Source of the DNA: Selenomonadales bacterium | Lineage (GTDB): Bacteria > Bacillota > Clostridia > Christensenellales > QALW01 | Length of the DNA stretch: 43,515 bases | Assembly: GCA_003150515.1 (NCBI GenBank) | Contig: QALW01000028.1 | Location: forward strand, 1 to 43,515 | Reading direction: 5' to 3' | Shown: piece after piece, positions 32,399 through 40,745 of the stretch | Layout: every line of letters begins with the position of its first letter | How positions within the stretch are numbered: the stretch's first letter is position 1 | The notes under the pieces: model-generated | The model's database searches: none | Told to the model about the DNA's origin: nothing | The model's input: the letters and a program-made list of their open reading frames with translations, nothing else | Position numbers and translations under genes: made by a program

Positions 32399-33133
32399 AT
32401 GTCCCTCTTGCCCAATGAACGAATAGACGATCTGCAATTCCGCGGCCTTAAGATAATACAAAACCCACAGTATTTTTGCTTTGGCATGGACGCAGTTTTG
32501 CTTGCTCATTTTGCGCGGTTAAAAAAAACTGACCGCGCTGCCGATTTAGGAACGGGTACGGGAATATTGCCCCTTCTGTTATGGGGCAGATACCAATTCT
32601 CTCATATAACCGGCCTTGAAATACAGCCCGCCATCGCTGATATGGCATCCCGGAGCATTAGGCTTAACAATTTGGAAAGCCGAATTTCCATTCTTAATGA
32701 GGATTTGCGCAATTACGGCTTTGGAAGCCAGGCCGAAACAATGGACGCAGTAATAAGCAATCCCCCGTATAAAAAGGCGGGCAGCGGACTGCCCAGCCAG
32801 ACAAGCGCCCAGGCTCTAGCCCGCCATGAGATAACCTGCCGCTTGGAAGACGTAATATCCTGCGCCGCGCGTCTGCTGCGCAACGGCGGCAAATTTTTTA
32901 CTATCAATCACAGCGACAGAATAATAGAAATCATAGAGCTTATGCGTCAATATAAAATAGAACCCAAGCGCTTCCGGCTTATTCAGCCCAGAGCGTCTCT
33001 GCCCCCCAATCTGGTTCTGGCCGAGGGGGTAAAAAACGCCCGTCCGCACGTCAGTTTTGAGCCCGCTCTTATTATATATAACGAAGACGGCTCCCCCACC
33101 CTCGAATTAGACAAAATCTATCATAGAATATAA
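32399..33133 (+). CDS. tRNA1(Val) adenine-N6-methyltransferase-like protein (YabB/TrmN6)
   Basis: SAM-dependent methyltransferase of 244 residues. The SAM loop is DLGTGTGILPLLL (about residue 50) and the catalytic motif ISNPPYKK (about 120) is the Asn-Pro-Pro-Tyr of N6-adenine methyltransferases. The N-terminal QNPQYFCFGMDAVLL is typical of the YfiC/YabB group, which in E. coli methylates A37 of tRNA-Val. In-frame TTG codons upstream overlap the GGAG ribosome site, so the ATG is used. It precedes rsmI as yabB precedes yabC in Bacillus. Confidence 0.88.
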   Translation: MSLLPNERIDDLQFRGLKIIQNPQYFCFGMDAVLLAHFARLKKTDRAADLGTGTGILPLLLWGRYQFSHITGLEIQPAIADMASRSIRLNNLESRISILNEDLRNYGFGSQAETMDAVISNPPYKKAGSGLPSQTSAQALARHEITCRLEDVISCAARLLRNGGKFFTINHSDRIIEIIELMRQYKIEPKRFRLIQPRASLPPNLVLAEGVKNARPHVSFEPALIIYNEDGSPTLELDKIYHRI

Positions 33134-33226
33134 ATTATTTGCTTAATAAAAGCAAATTCTTTTGATAGCCACATATCATTCAGGACGTGCAAAACCTTGC
33201 GCGCCCCAAACGGAGGAGAATTTATT

Positions 33227-34054
33227 TTGAGCACCGGTACTCTTTATCTCTGCGCCACCCCCATAGGAAATCTGGAGGACGTTTCCCTCAGATTAATAAA
33301 AGTATTAACCCGCTGCGAAATAATCGCCTGTGAGGATACGCGGCATACCCTCAAGCTGCTTAATCATCTTGAACTTAAAAAAAGGCTTATTTCTTATCAT
33401 GAGCATAACGAGCAGCAAAGAACGCAGGAATTAATAGGATTCCTGGAGGAAGGCATGGATATCGCCCTCCTCAGCGACGCAGGAATGCCCTTAATTTCAG
33501 ATCCCGGCGCGGTAATAGTTAAAAAGGCAAGGGAGCGCCAAATTAACGTTACGGTTGTGCCCGGGCCCAACGCCGCTCTATGCGCCCTCGTATTATCCGG
33601 CATGGACTGCGCCCGGTTTGTATTTGAAGGCTTTCTTCCCGTTAAAGGGAAGGAGAGGCTGGGCCGCCTGCAGGCTCTGGCCGCAGAACAGCGCACAGCT
33701 ATCCTATATGAAAGCCCGCACCGTCTGGAGGATACAATAAAGCAGCTTGCCCAATACTGCCCCGGAAGAGAGCTCGCATTAATCCGGGAACTGACAAAGC
33801 TGCATGAGGAATGCCTTAAAATAACTCTGGATTCCAATATCATTGGCCTTTTCGGCCCCGAAAGCCAGCCCAGGGGAGAATATGTGCTGGTGCTTCAGGG
33901 CGCTTTGGAAAAACAGACATATCCTGAAGATATTAAAGCGCATGTGCTGGCCCTAATGGCCTCGGGCATGGATAAAAAAGAGGCGGTTAAAACGGCCGCC
34001 CGCCAAAGAGGAGTTTCAAAAGACAGCGTATATAAAGAATGCCTGGAATTGTAA
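33227..34054 (+). CDS. rsmI: 16S rRNA (cytidine1402-2'-O)-methyltransferase
   Basis: Enzyme of 275 residues that methylates the ribose of C1402 in the decoding centre. It opens TLYLCATPIGNLEDVSLR, followed by CEDTRHTLKLLNH, LLSDAGMPLISDPG and VVPGPNA, all hallmark motifs of the tetrapyrrole-methylase fold in this family. The start is a TTG ten bases after GGAGGA; an earlier TTG (33197) has no ribosome site. It lies 93 bp after the trmN6-like gene. The GIY-YIG gene that sits between them in Bacillus is absent. Confidence 0.94.
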   Translation: MSTGTLYLCATPIGNLEDVSLRLIKVLTRCEIIACEDTRHTLKLLNHLELKKRLISYHEHNEQQRTQELIGFLEEGMDIALLSDAGMPLISDPGAVIVKKARERQINVTVVPGPNAALCALVLSGMDCARFVFEGFLPVKGKERLGRLQALAAEQRTAILYESPHRLEDTIKQLAQYCPGRELALIRELTKLHEECLKITLDSNIIGLFGPESQPRGEYVLVLQGALEKQTYPEDIKAHVLALMASGMDKKEAVKTAARQRGVSKDSVYKECLEL

Positions 34055-34064
34055 ATTTTCATAT

Positions 34065-34913
34065 TTATTCTCCCAGCATCTCAGCCCCCGTTTCCATTAA
34101 AACGCAGCCGTTCTTTAAATGCCCGGCATAGCAATAAATACATCCGCTCCGGCATGTGTTATAAGCGCCTATATCAACGCTTTTCATACAGCCGCATAAG
34201 GGACGTTGATTTTTATCCTTTTTATATTCCAAGCCCTTTACGCCCAATTTTTCAAAACGCCCGATATCCACGCACGCCGCGGCTCCAACTCCGTATTTTT
34301 CAAAATTTCCCATCTCCGCGCAGGCGTCTATATATATTCCCGCATGCCGCGCCGAATCTGCAAAACTGCATATTAATTCCTCAGCAAGCGTATCCGACGG
34401 AAAATATATGCCCGCTTTTTTAATTGCCGAACGGATTTTTAAATAATCGTCCAAAAAACTAACCGTACATTTTTCAGTATAAGGCGCCAGGCGCAGCGCT
34501 AATTCTCTGAAAGCGCGCATATGAAATTCTGGAGTATAGCCAGCATTAAATATGATAGGATCATATCGCCATACTACCCTCTGCCGCCCCGCTTTGCCCG
34601 AGAGCTCCTTAAACGCCTCTATAAGGCGCTCCTTTTCGGGCAGATTAGGCTCTATATCCGCGCCGTACGGATTAAGGGTAAACTGAAAATAATAGGCCAG
34701 ACCGTCCAGCCTGTCCAATTTATTCAACATCGGAATAGGATTCTTGCTCCAAAAAACAATGCCGTCTATATTTTCAGGCCTCAAATCTATTCTGCTGAAC
34801 TGCCGGCCGTTAAACGGATTGCGGACAAGCGCATATCCCTGATTAAGCCTGTTAAAAAACCATTCTGAATAATAAGCCGGTATATCCGTTCTTCTGCTCG
34901 CGCTTATAATCAT
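34065..34913 (-). CDS. DUF1848 family protein with a C-terminal radical-SAM-like cysteine motif
   Basis: Protein of 282 residues of unknown function. It opens with the family signature MIISASRRTDIPAYYSEWF, continues with GIVFWSKNP and WRYDPIIF, and ends in a cysteine-rich block: CGCMKSVDIG then NTCRSGCIYCYAGH. The last contains Cys-x3-Cys-x2-Cys, the spacing of radical SAM iron-sulfur sites, but at the C-terminal end, whereas radical SAM enzymes carry it near the start. It converges on rsmI with 10 bp between the stops. A good promoter lies upstream. The family is clear, the activity unknown. Confidence 0.85.
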   Translation of the reverse strand: MIISASRRTDIPAYYSEWFFNRLNQGYALVRNPFNGRQFSRIDLRPENIDGIVFWSKNPIPMLNKLDRLDGLAYYFQFTLNPYGADIEPNLPEKERLIEAFKELSGKAGRQRVVWRYDPIIFNAGYTPEFHMRAFRELALRLAPYTEKCTVSFLDDYLKIRSAIKKAGIYFPSDTLAEELICSFADSARHAGIYIDACAEMGNFEKYGVGAAACVDIGRFEKLGVKGLEYKKDKNQRPLCGCMKSVDIGAYNTCRSGCIYCYAGHLKNGCVLMETGAEMLGE

Positions 34914-34986
34914 CGCTTATTTCCCCGAGTCCCTTATCTGCATTTTAACCGTTTTAAACCGCACGGCGTTTTTGAATCTCAAATAA

Positions 34987-35016
34987 AGTATAGCTAAAAA
35001 GAGCTTCTGTTGTCAA
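34987..35016 (-). promoter_or_regulatory. Promoter of the DUF1848 gene
   Basis: On the minus strand TTGACA (35011-35016) and TATACT (34987-34992) are 18 bp apart, about 70 bp before the start at 34913. A small 7-bp hairpin CCGGAAT-TTT-ATTCCGG stands upstream at 35041-35057 without a T-run. Confidence 0.6.
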
Positions 35017-35166
35017 GAACGCGCTTATTGCTTTAAGCAGCCGGAATTTTATTCCGGCGAGCCCCTAGATAAAGCAAACGTATAAAATTTATAGCAATTT
35101 TTGCGCCTGGACAATACAATCAGAGTATAACGGCCCATATAAAAGGGCGGCAAGACCGGCTCAAAA

Positions 35167-35202
35167 AAGCCGCCCATTCTGTTCAGACAGAATGGGCGGC
35201 TT
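35167..35202 (-). terminator. Intrinsic terminator of abrB
   Basis: A perfect 16-bp stem (35167-35182 with 35187-35202), four-base loop, followed by TTTT on the minus strand. It lies about 105 bp after the abrB stop. The stretch between is AT-rich and holds nothing recognisable. Confidence 0.75.
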
Positions 35203-35308
35203 CTAAGCCTTAACTGGCCCTATACAATTCAGCTCAATCTAAAGGGCATTTATTCAAAACAGAGCATACCCCGTTTTGAAACGCATATGCTATGTATATA
35301 TACAGCAA

Positions 35309-35584
35309 TTACGCGTTCTCTTTATCCTTTTTAGCGTCTGCTTCGTTGATCAGTTTAAGGCAGTCGGAGCAAATATTCTTTCCCATGAAGTTTACAACGT
35401 CTGTGGCGTTATCGCAGAATATGCATGCAGGCTGATACTTTTTAAGTATTATCTGCTCACCATCCACATAAATCTCCATTGAATCCTTCATATCCACGCC
35501 TAATGTACGGCGAAGCTCCTTGGGCAACACCACGCGGCCCAAACCGTCTACTTTGCGAACGATACCGGTAGATTTCATAATCAT
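35309..35584 (-). CDS. abrB: AbrB-family transition-state regulator with a zinc-ribbon-like C-terminus
   Basis: DNA-binding regulator of 91 residues. The N-terminal swapped-hairpin AbrB domain reads MKSTGIVRKVDGLGRVVLPK and then LRRTLGVDMKDSMEIYVDG, very close to B. subtilis AbrB, which represses sporulation and stationary-phase genes. The C-terminus differs from Bacillus: two Cys-x2-Cys pairs (CIFC and CSDC) separated by about 17 residues, likely a zinc ribbon. AAAGGAG is followed by two possible starts, this ATG and one two codons later. It lies beside rsmI and trmN6-like genes as in Bacillus. Confidence 0.9.
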   Translation of the reverse strand: MIMKSTGIVRKVDGLGRVVLPKELRRTLGVDMKDSMEIYVDGEQIILKKYQPACIFCDNATDVVNFMGKNICSDCLKLINEADAKKDKENA

Positions 35585-35621
35585 TGAACTCCTTTCTATT
35601 CTTTGGCTTTTTCTTGTTAAA

Positions 35622-35650
35622 ATCATAGCATTTTTTTATACATTTGTCAA
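35622..35650 (-). promoter_or_regulatory. Promoter of abrB
   Basis: On the minus strand TTGACA (35645-35650) and TATGAT (35622-35627) are 17 bp apart. The leader is about 30 nt. Confidence 0.7.
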
Positions 35651-35711
35651 CATTTTTTTAGAGACAATTTTACTAAAAATTATTTTTTTCCTCTATTTAG
35701 AGTATTTTATA

Positions 35712-35730
35712 TAGTTATCTAATATAACTA
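35712..35730. promoter_or_regulatory. Inverted repeat before spmA
   Basis: TAGTTAT and ATAACTA flank five bases, 30 bp before the spmA start. It could be an operator. CATATACT at 35735-35742 resembles a sigma-E -10 box, but a matching -35 is not clear. Confidence 0.3.
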
Positions 35731-35760
35731 AGCGCATATACTCCATTAGAGGTGACGTTT

Positions 35761-36348
35761 ATGCTGAGTAAAATCTGGAAATTAATGATTGTAATAGCCC
35801 TGGTATACGGCATGTTTACGGGCAGAGCAGAGCAATTAAGCAGCGCCGCGGTCAAAAGCGCGGGAGACGCCGTAACCCTTTGCATAAGCCTTTGCGGAAT
35901 ATACGCCCTTTGGTGCGGGCTTATGAAGCTGGCAGAAGCCGGAGGCCTGCTCAACGCGCTTTCCAGGCTGCTCTCCCCATTAATAAAACGGCTGTTCCCT
36001 CAGGCCGCTAAAAGCAAGGAAGCTTCCAGCGCAATAACCATGAATCTTGCGGCCAACATGCTGGGATTGGGAAACGCAGCCACCCCCGCCGGCCAAAAAG
36101 CCATGCGCGAGCTGAAAAAATTAAGCGGGCACGACCGGGCTACTGACGATATGGTAACTTTGCTGGTCATCAATAATTCTTCCCTTACTCTCGTACCCAC
36201 AACTGTAATCGCGCTCAGGGCTCAGGCCGGAAGCGCCAGTCCCAGCGAAATTTTTCCCGCCGCCCTGCTGGCCTCCGCCGTAAGCACAATTTTTGCAATA
36301 ATTTTCAGTATAGCTCTGCGCAAAAAGCGCGGCGATCCAAAATGTTGA
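35761..36348 (+). CDS. spmA: Spore maturation protein A
   Basis: Membrane protein of 195 residues with a nucleoside-transporter-like gate domain. It contains NLAANMLGLGNAATPAGQKA, the diagnostic SpmA motif, between hydrophobic segments. In Bacillus SpmA and SpmB are needed for full spore core dehydration and heat resistance. A GTG three codons upstream overlaps the AGAGG ribosome site, so the ATG is preferred. The end overlaps spmB by 7 bp, so the two are coupled. Confidence 0.94.
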   Translation: MLSKIWKLMIVIALVYGMFTGRAEQLSSAAVKSAGDAVTLCISLCGIYALWCGLMKLAEAGGLLNALSRLLSPLIKRLFPQAAKSKEASSAITMNLAANMLGLGNAATPAGQKAMRELKKLSGHDRATDDMVTLLVINNSSLTLVPTTVIALRAQAGSASPSEIFPAALLASAVSTIFAIIFSIALRKKRGDPKC

Positions 36349-36875
36349 AATTCCTTACGGCTCTGGCCTCCTACATAATACCCGTTTATATACTCATAAC
36401 TCTTATATGCGCATGGCGGAAAAAAACCGACGTATATCCCTGCTTTCTAGTTGGAGCAAAAGAGGGCATATCCAGCGCGTTTTCCATCCTGCCCTATATG
36501 GTGGGCATGCTCTTCGCAATAGGCCTTTGGAGAGCCAGCGGCATAATGGAAGGCATAGGAGCGCTCATTGATAAAGGGCTTTCCCTGCTGGGAGTGCCTG
36601 AAGGCTTAAGCATGATGCTGCTTCTGCGCCCTCTTTCAGGCTCGGCAGCCCTTGCCGAATTGGACCAGATATATTCCATTTATGGTCCGGACAGTCTCCA
36701 GGGACGCCTTGCCTCGGTGCTTATGGGCTCTACCGAAACAATTTTATATACCATACCCGTATATCTGGGCGCGGCGGATATAAAGGACAGCGGACACGCC
36801 TTAAGCGCTTCCATGCTTTCCATGCTCGTGGGAATAATTGCAAGCATATGGATTGTAAGACTGTTTTTCCCATAG
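36342..36875 (+). CDS. spmB: Spore maturation protein B
   Basis: Membrane protein of 177 residues, the partner of SpmA. Hydrophobic segments lie near residues 5-22, 42-65, 115-140 and 150-175. The family stretch LLRPLSGSAALAELD is present, together with GSTETILYTIPVYLGA. It starts within the spmA end and has no ribosome site of its own beyond the overlap, consistent with coupled translation. A short hairpin (36887-36905) without a T-run follows. Confidence 0.94.
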   Translation: MLKFLTALASYIIPVYILITLICAWRKKTDVYPCFLVGAKEGISSAFSILPYMVGMLFAIGLWRASGIMEGIGALIDKGLSLLGVPEGLSMMLLLRPLSGSAALAELDQIYSIYGPDSLQGRLASVLMGSTETILYTIPVYLGAADIKDSGHALSASMLSMLVGIIASIWIVRLFFP

Positions 36876-37049
36876 CATAAATAATCTTATGCGCTCTCCG
36901 CATAATCATTTCCGAACGCCCCGCGGCATTATATTTACAGAACCTTATAAAGTCCAATTCGCCCTGAGGCAGGGTATAATTATGCCGAAAAATCAATATT
37001 ATAATAACATAATTTTTAGAAATAATAAACTAAAAAAGGGGGATATAAT

Positions 37050-37283
37050 ATGAACAATAAGAAAATTTCAGAATGGTTCATGCATTCCGAAAGCCCAAAG
37101 GGCAGCCTGAAAAATTTAAAATCCGAGCGTTATTCTATAAATAATGCAATTAAAATGCATCCAAGCCCCGAAAGAAAAAAACTCAAAGACGGCGCGCGCC
37201 TTTTTTCAGATTTAAACAGGAGCATCCCTGAATGGTATCTGGAATATATCCGATTCTCGGACACTAACTATTTCTATTTATAA
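37050..37283 (+). CDS. Small hypothetical protein
   Basis: I do not recognise this 77-residue protein. It is basic in its first half (many Lys, Arg, Ser) and ends in an aromatic, acidic tail (SIPEWYLEYIRFSDTN). No membrane segment, cysteine or known motif is visible. A good ribosome site (AAGGGGG) sits at proper distance before the ATG, which supports real translation. It converges on the phosphoesterase gene and ends exactly one base before that gene's stop. Its closeness to spmAB suggests, but does not show, a sporulation link. Confidence 0.6.
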   Translation: MNNKKISEWFMHSESPKGSLKNLKSERYSINNAIKMHPSPERKKLKDGARLFSDLNRSIPEWYLEYIRFSDTNYFYL

Positions 37284-37754
37284 TTATATGCGGTGAATAA
37301 CAGGCTGAAGCCGTCCATTTTCCCATCGGATACAGGCGTAAGTGCACATGCGCGTGCCCGCGCCTGAAAGAGTTCCCGGGCATATAAGATATACGCCGTT
37401 CTGACAGGTTATATCCGGAAGATGCGTATGTCCGTAAACAGCCGCTCCGCAGTCCAATTCAAGAGCCCTGTACATAAGCGCGTCCAGCCTGCTCTTAACT
37501 CCGTATTTATGCCCGTGAGTTAAAAGAATCTTAACGCCGCCCAGATTTACTGTTGCTTCAATCTGCCCGCCCGAAAAATCCCCGTTGCCTTTAATTATAA
37601 ACGTCTGCCGGCGCGAAAACTCCTGCAATTTGCCGCCGTCCCGCACATAATCGCCCAGATGCGCATACATATCGGCGTCCTTGGTTAATTCAAGCAAACG
37701 GGTGTAATTTTGAACGTCTCCGTGCGTATCGCTCACGGCATAAAGCACGCTCAT
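37284..37754 (-). CDS. YfcE/MJ0936-type metallophosphoesterase
   Basis: Cytoplasmic calcineurin-like phosphodiesterase of 156 residues. All five metal motifs are visible: VSDTHGD, GDYV, GNGD, LTHGHKYG and YGHTH. The usual GNCD is GNGD here. The start is fixed by the ATGA overlap with the rdgB stop; the longer open frame upstream lies inside rdgB and is not used. Members hydrolyse small phosphodiesters in vitro; the physiological substrate is unknown. Last gene of the ktrB-ktrA-rdgB run, an order (rdgB then yfcE-like) common in Firmicutes. Confidence 0.92.
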   Translation of the reverse strand: MSVLYAVSDTHGDVQNYTRLLELTKDADMYAHLGDYVRDGGKLQEFSRRQTFIIKGNGDFSGGQIEATVNLGGVKILLTHGHKYGVKSRLDALMYRALELDCGAAVYGHTHLPDITCQNGVYLICPGTLSGAGTRMCTYACIRWENGRLQPVIHRI

Positions 37755-38332
37755 AGCCGCGCGCACTTTCCAGCCAGAAGCCTGGCCGCAATGGCCCGGT
37801 GGCTGAGCTGGTTTTTCTGTTCTTGCGTCATCTGAGCAAACGTGCATTTATATTGAGGGATGTAAAAAATCGGATCATATCCAAAGCCTCCTTCGCCTTG
37901 AGGAGCATATGTTAATTCCCCGGCCACCTCTCCCCTGGCCGTCAGTTCGCCGCTGGGAGTAACCAGCGCCAGCACGCAGACAAAGCAGGCCGTTCTATCT
38001 TTAATCCCTTCCATTTTTTCAAGCACCAGCTCCAGATTTTTGCGGTCGTTGCAAGGCTCTCCGGCATAACGCGCCGAATATACGCCCGGCTCCCCGTTAA
38101 GCGCCTTTACTGAAAGCCCGCTGTCGTCCGCCAGCGCCGCGCATCCCGAAATGCAAGCAATTTCCCTGGCCTTTTTTAAGGCATTCCCTTCAAATGTGGC
38201 GGCGTCCTCCACCGTTTCATGCTGAATGCCCGCCTCCTCAAGAGAGAGAATGCTTTCAAAATAAGGATGAAGCACTTCTCTAAGCTCTTTAAGCTTATGC
38301 TTATTGTTAGTAGCTATAATCAATTTATCCAT
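37751..38332 (-). CDS. rdgB: RdgB/HAM1 non-canonical purine NTP pyrophosphatase
   Basis: Housekeeping enzyme of 193 residues that hydrolyses ITP, dITP and XTP to monophosphates, keeping damaged purines out of nucleic acids. Visible motifs are IIATNNKHKLKELR at the N-terminus, ADDSGLSVKALNG with the metal-binding acid pair, and GGFGYDPIF. Length is normal. The start lies 3 bp before the ktrA stop end, so it is tightly coupled. It ends overlapping the phosphoesterase start. Confidence 0.95.
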   Translation of the reverse strand: MDKLIIATNNKHKLKELREVLHPYFESILSLEEAGIQHETVEDAATFEGNALKKAREIACISGCAALADDSGLSVKALNGEPGVYSARYAGEPCNDRKNLELVLEKMEGIKDRTACFVCVLALVTPSGELTARGEVAGELTYAPQGEGGFGYDPIFYIPQYKCTFAQMTQEQKNQLSHRAIAARLLAGKCARL

Positions 38333-38335
38333 AAT

Positions 38336-38995
38336 CTATTTTTCCAAATGCTTATTTTCCAGACGGGCTATGCTGTCGTTCCGTCCTACTATTATTAAAG
38401 CGTCTCCCTCATGCACCACATCGTCGGCCGAGGGCGAAACTATAATATCGTTTTTATGCTTTATTCCTATAACCGTTATGCCGAATTTTGCCCGAAGATT
38501 AAGCGCGGACAAGGTTTTATCATGCCATACGGCGGGAGGGCTGACTTCCACCAGGCCGTAATCGGGCGCTAATTCTATAAAATCCATAATTCCCGCCGAA
38601 ACCAGGCTGTGGGCCACCCTTACGCCCATGCTTTTTTCAGGCAGAATCACTTTATCCGCGCCTATCATGGACAGTATCTTTGCATGCAGTTCATTGCTGG
38701 CCTTAACAAACACCTTGCCGCAGCCCAGTTCCTTGCATAATAAAGTTATAAGCAGACAGCTTTCAAGATTAGTGCCTATGGAAATAACAACCGCGTCAAA
38801 ATTGCGTATTCCCAGCTCCCTCAGAGCCGCCGGATCAGTCGCGTCCGCCTGAATAGCGTGCGTCACCTGATCGGCTACGTCTGATACCTTATCCTCCGAA
38901 GTATCTATGCACAGCACTTCATGCCCCATATCGCAAAGGGTAGTCGCCAGGCTGCGTCCAAAACAGCCCATCCCTATTACGGCAAAGCTTTTCAT
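38336..38995 (-). CDS. ktrA: KtrA-type potassium channel regulatory subunit (RCK)
   Basis: Cytoplasmic gating ring subunit of 219 residues for a Ktr potassium transporter. RCK-N domain: FAVIGMGCFGRSLATTL gives the Rossmann GxGxxG nucleotide loop that binds ATP/ADP, with the acidic end of strand 2 at CIDTSEDK. RCK-C domain (about 135-219) ends the protein, with SALNLRAKFGITVIGIKH. It follows the membrane subunit by about 55 bp on the same strand and forms the complex with it. Confidence 0.93.
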   Translation of the reverse strand: MKSFAVIGMGCFGRSLATTLCDMGHEVLCIDTSEDKVSDVADQVTHAIQADATDPAALRELGIRNFDAVVISIGTNLESCLLITLLCKELGCGKVFVKASNELHAKILSMIGADKVILPEKSMGVRVAHSLVSAGIMDFIELAPDYGLVEVSPPAVWHDKTLSALNLRAKFGITVIGIKHKNDIIVSPSADDVVHEGDALIIVGRNDSIARLENKHLEK

Positions 38996-39049
38996 TTAAA
39001 AATCTCCTTTTACGAAAAATAGTTTTTGCGGCGGCCGTTTAAAAGCGGC

Positions 39050-40417
39050 TCAGCCTATAATTATACGCCCCTCAGGATATTTTACTGAGGATTTCTGAGG
39101 AGACGAATGCCTGCTTAAGGCTATTGTAAGAGTAAGCGGGCCTATTCTTCCTATAAACATAATAATCATCAGTAAAATTTTACTGGGAAGAGTAAGGCTG
39201 CCCGTCATGCCCGTAGACACTCCCACCGTTCCAAAAGCAGAGGCGCTCTCAAAAAGCATATCCACGAAATCATAATTTTCTGTCTGCGGATTATCCTGCT
39301 CGAATATGGAAAGCAGCACCGAAGCAAAAATTACCACAAACAGAGAAATGACCACTATGGCCGTAGCTTTCAGCACAAGCTGATGAGGAATTCTGTGCTT
39401 ATAGGCAATCACTTCTTCCTTATTCATAACTATTGAATAAACCAGCATCATAAGCAGGAACATGGTGGTAGTCTTGATGCCGCCGCCCGTTGAAGCGGGC
39501 GAAGCGCCTATAAACATAAATATTACCGATAATATCTTGCTTGAATCGTGCAGATTGCCGGCGCCTATTGAATCATAGCCGGCAGTTCTTAACGTCACCG
39601 AATGGAAAAACGCGTTCATAACGCCGTCCCCCACCGGCATGCCGCCTAAGGTTTTGGAATTGGATATTTCAGCCACATAAAAAAGCAGGAAGCCCCCCAA
39701 AAGCAATACGCCCGTGCATACCAGCACGACCTTTGTATGCAGCGAAAATCTTGAAAATCGGCGCACCTTTATTATATCCACCAGCACGCCGAAGCCCAGG
39801 CCTCCCAAGATTATAAGCGCGCTTATGGTTAAAATTATAATTGGATCGGAATTAAGAGGCACCAGGCTGGCTCCCATGCCCAAAATATCAAAGCCCGCGT
39901 TGCAGAAAGCTGAAACCGAATGGAATATTGAAAAATATATGCCTTTGCCCAGGCCGTACATAGGAATAAAGCTTATGGAAAGAACAATTGCTCCTATTAA
40001 TTCTATAGCCAGAGTAAGCGCCAGGATATGCAGAGTCATTTTGACCAGGCCCTGAAGCTGGGACTGATTATACTGCTCCTGCATAATCAGCCGGTCGCGC
40101 AGGGTTATGCGCTTGCGCATTATTAAAAACACCGTCGCCGCCAAAGTCATAAATCCCAGCCCGCCAATCTGAATAAGCAGCATAATAACAATCTGTCCAA
40201 AAACAGAAAAAGCCGCCCCTGTATCATAAACCACAAGGCCGGTAACGCATACAGCGCTGGTAGCCGTAAAAAGAGCGTTCTCAAAGGGCAGCCTTTCGCC
40301 GTCAGCCGAGCTTACAGGCAAGGAGAGCAGCAGCCCCCCGATTAATATAACGACCAAAAAGCCAAGCGCAATTATCTGAGGCGGATTCAGCCGTCTTGCC
40401 CGTCTTTCACCTTCCAA
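39050..40417 (-). CDS. ktrB: KtrB-type potassium transporter membrane subunit
   Basis: Membrane subunit of 455 residues with four pore-loop repeats of the TrkH/KtrB/HKT superfamily. Selectivity-filter-like segments include FTATSAVCVTGL (first), SAFCNAGFD (second), TLRTAGYDS (third) and SAFGTVGVSTGM (fourth). It imports K+ driven by the membrane potential and sodium, gated by KtrA. The start chosen is a TTG eight bases after GGAGG; another TTG nine codons upstream (40444) with AGGA is possible. The candidate promoter TTGCGT/TATAAT lies at 40460-40487. Confidence 0.93.
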   Translation of the reverse strand: MEGERRARRLNPPQIIALGFLVVILIGGLLLSLPVSSADGERLPFENALFTATSAVCVTGLVVYDTGAAFSVFGQIVIMLLIQIGGLGFMTLAATVFLIMRKRITLRDRLIMQEQYNQSQLQGLVKMTLHILALTLAIELIGAIVLSISFIPMYGLGKGIYFSIFHSVSAFCNAGFDILGMGASLVPLNSDPIIILTISALIILGGLGFGVLVDIIKVRRFSRFSLHTKVVLVCTGVLLLGGFLLFYVAEISNSKTLGGMPVGDGVMNAFFHSVTLRTAGYDSIGAGNLHDSSKILSVIFMFIGASPASTGGGIKTTTMFLLMMLVYSIVMNKEEVIAYKHRIPHQLVLKATAIVVISLFVVIFASVLLSIFEQDNPQTENYDFVDMLFESASAFGTVGVSTGMTGSLTLPSKILLMIIMFIGRIGPLTLTIALSRHSSPQKSSVKYPEGRIIIG

Positions 40418-40459
40418 AATACGAACCTCCAGAACAAACTGCAATTTTCCTGTTTGATT

Positions 40460-40487
40460 ATTATATCATGTATTGAATAAAACGCAA
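40460..40487 (-). promoter_or_regulatory. Candidate promoter of the ktrB operon
   Basis: On the minus strand TTGCGT (40482-40487) and TATAAT (40460-40465) are 16 bp apart, 43 bp before the TTG start. The stretch from 40488 to 40740 holds no gene; a TATAAT at 40563-40568 on the plus strand may serve the hydrolase at 40746, but its -35 is poor. Confidence 0.45.
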
Positions 40488-40745
40488 GTAAACTTTCATC
40501 CAGGGATATCGCTAAAACGCTTGCATTACTTTATTATCAGTTTTATACTATAAGCGATACGATATAATCAGAATATATTGCGTTTTTGCAGGACGAGTCC
40601 GTTTTGCCGCGCGGTCTTAAAAACGCCCAGGCATGTATTCATACGCTCGCCCCGCGGCATCTTAACGGGGCATTCGCATTAAAAAATCTTTAGCCTCAGA
40701 GAAGAAAAACGCAAAGCAAATTAACGAAGGGAACGTAAAAAATAT

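Noticed and set aside
40563..40568. TATAAT as promoter of the hydrolase at 40746
   Set aside because: The hexamer at the -35 distance does not resemble TTGACA, and the leader would be long; too weak to list as a feature.
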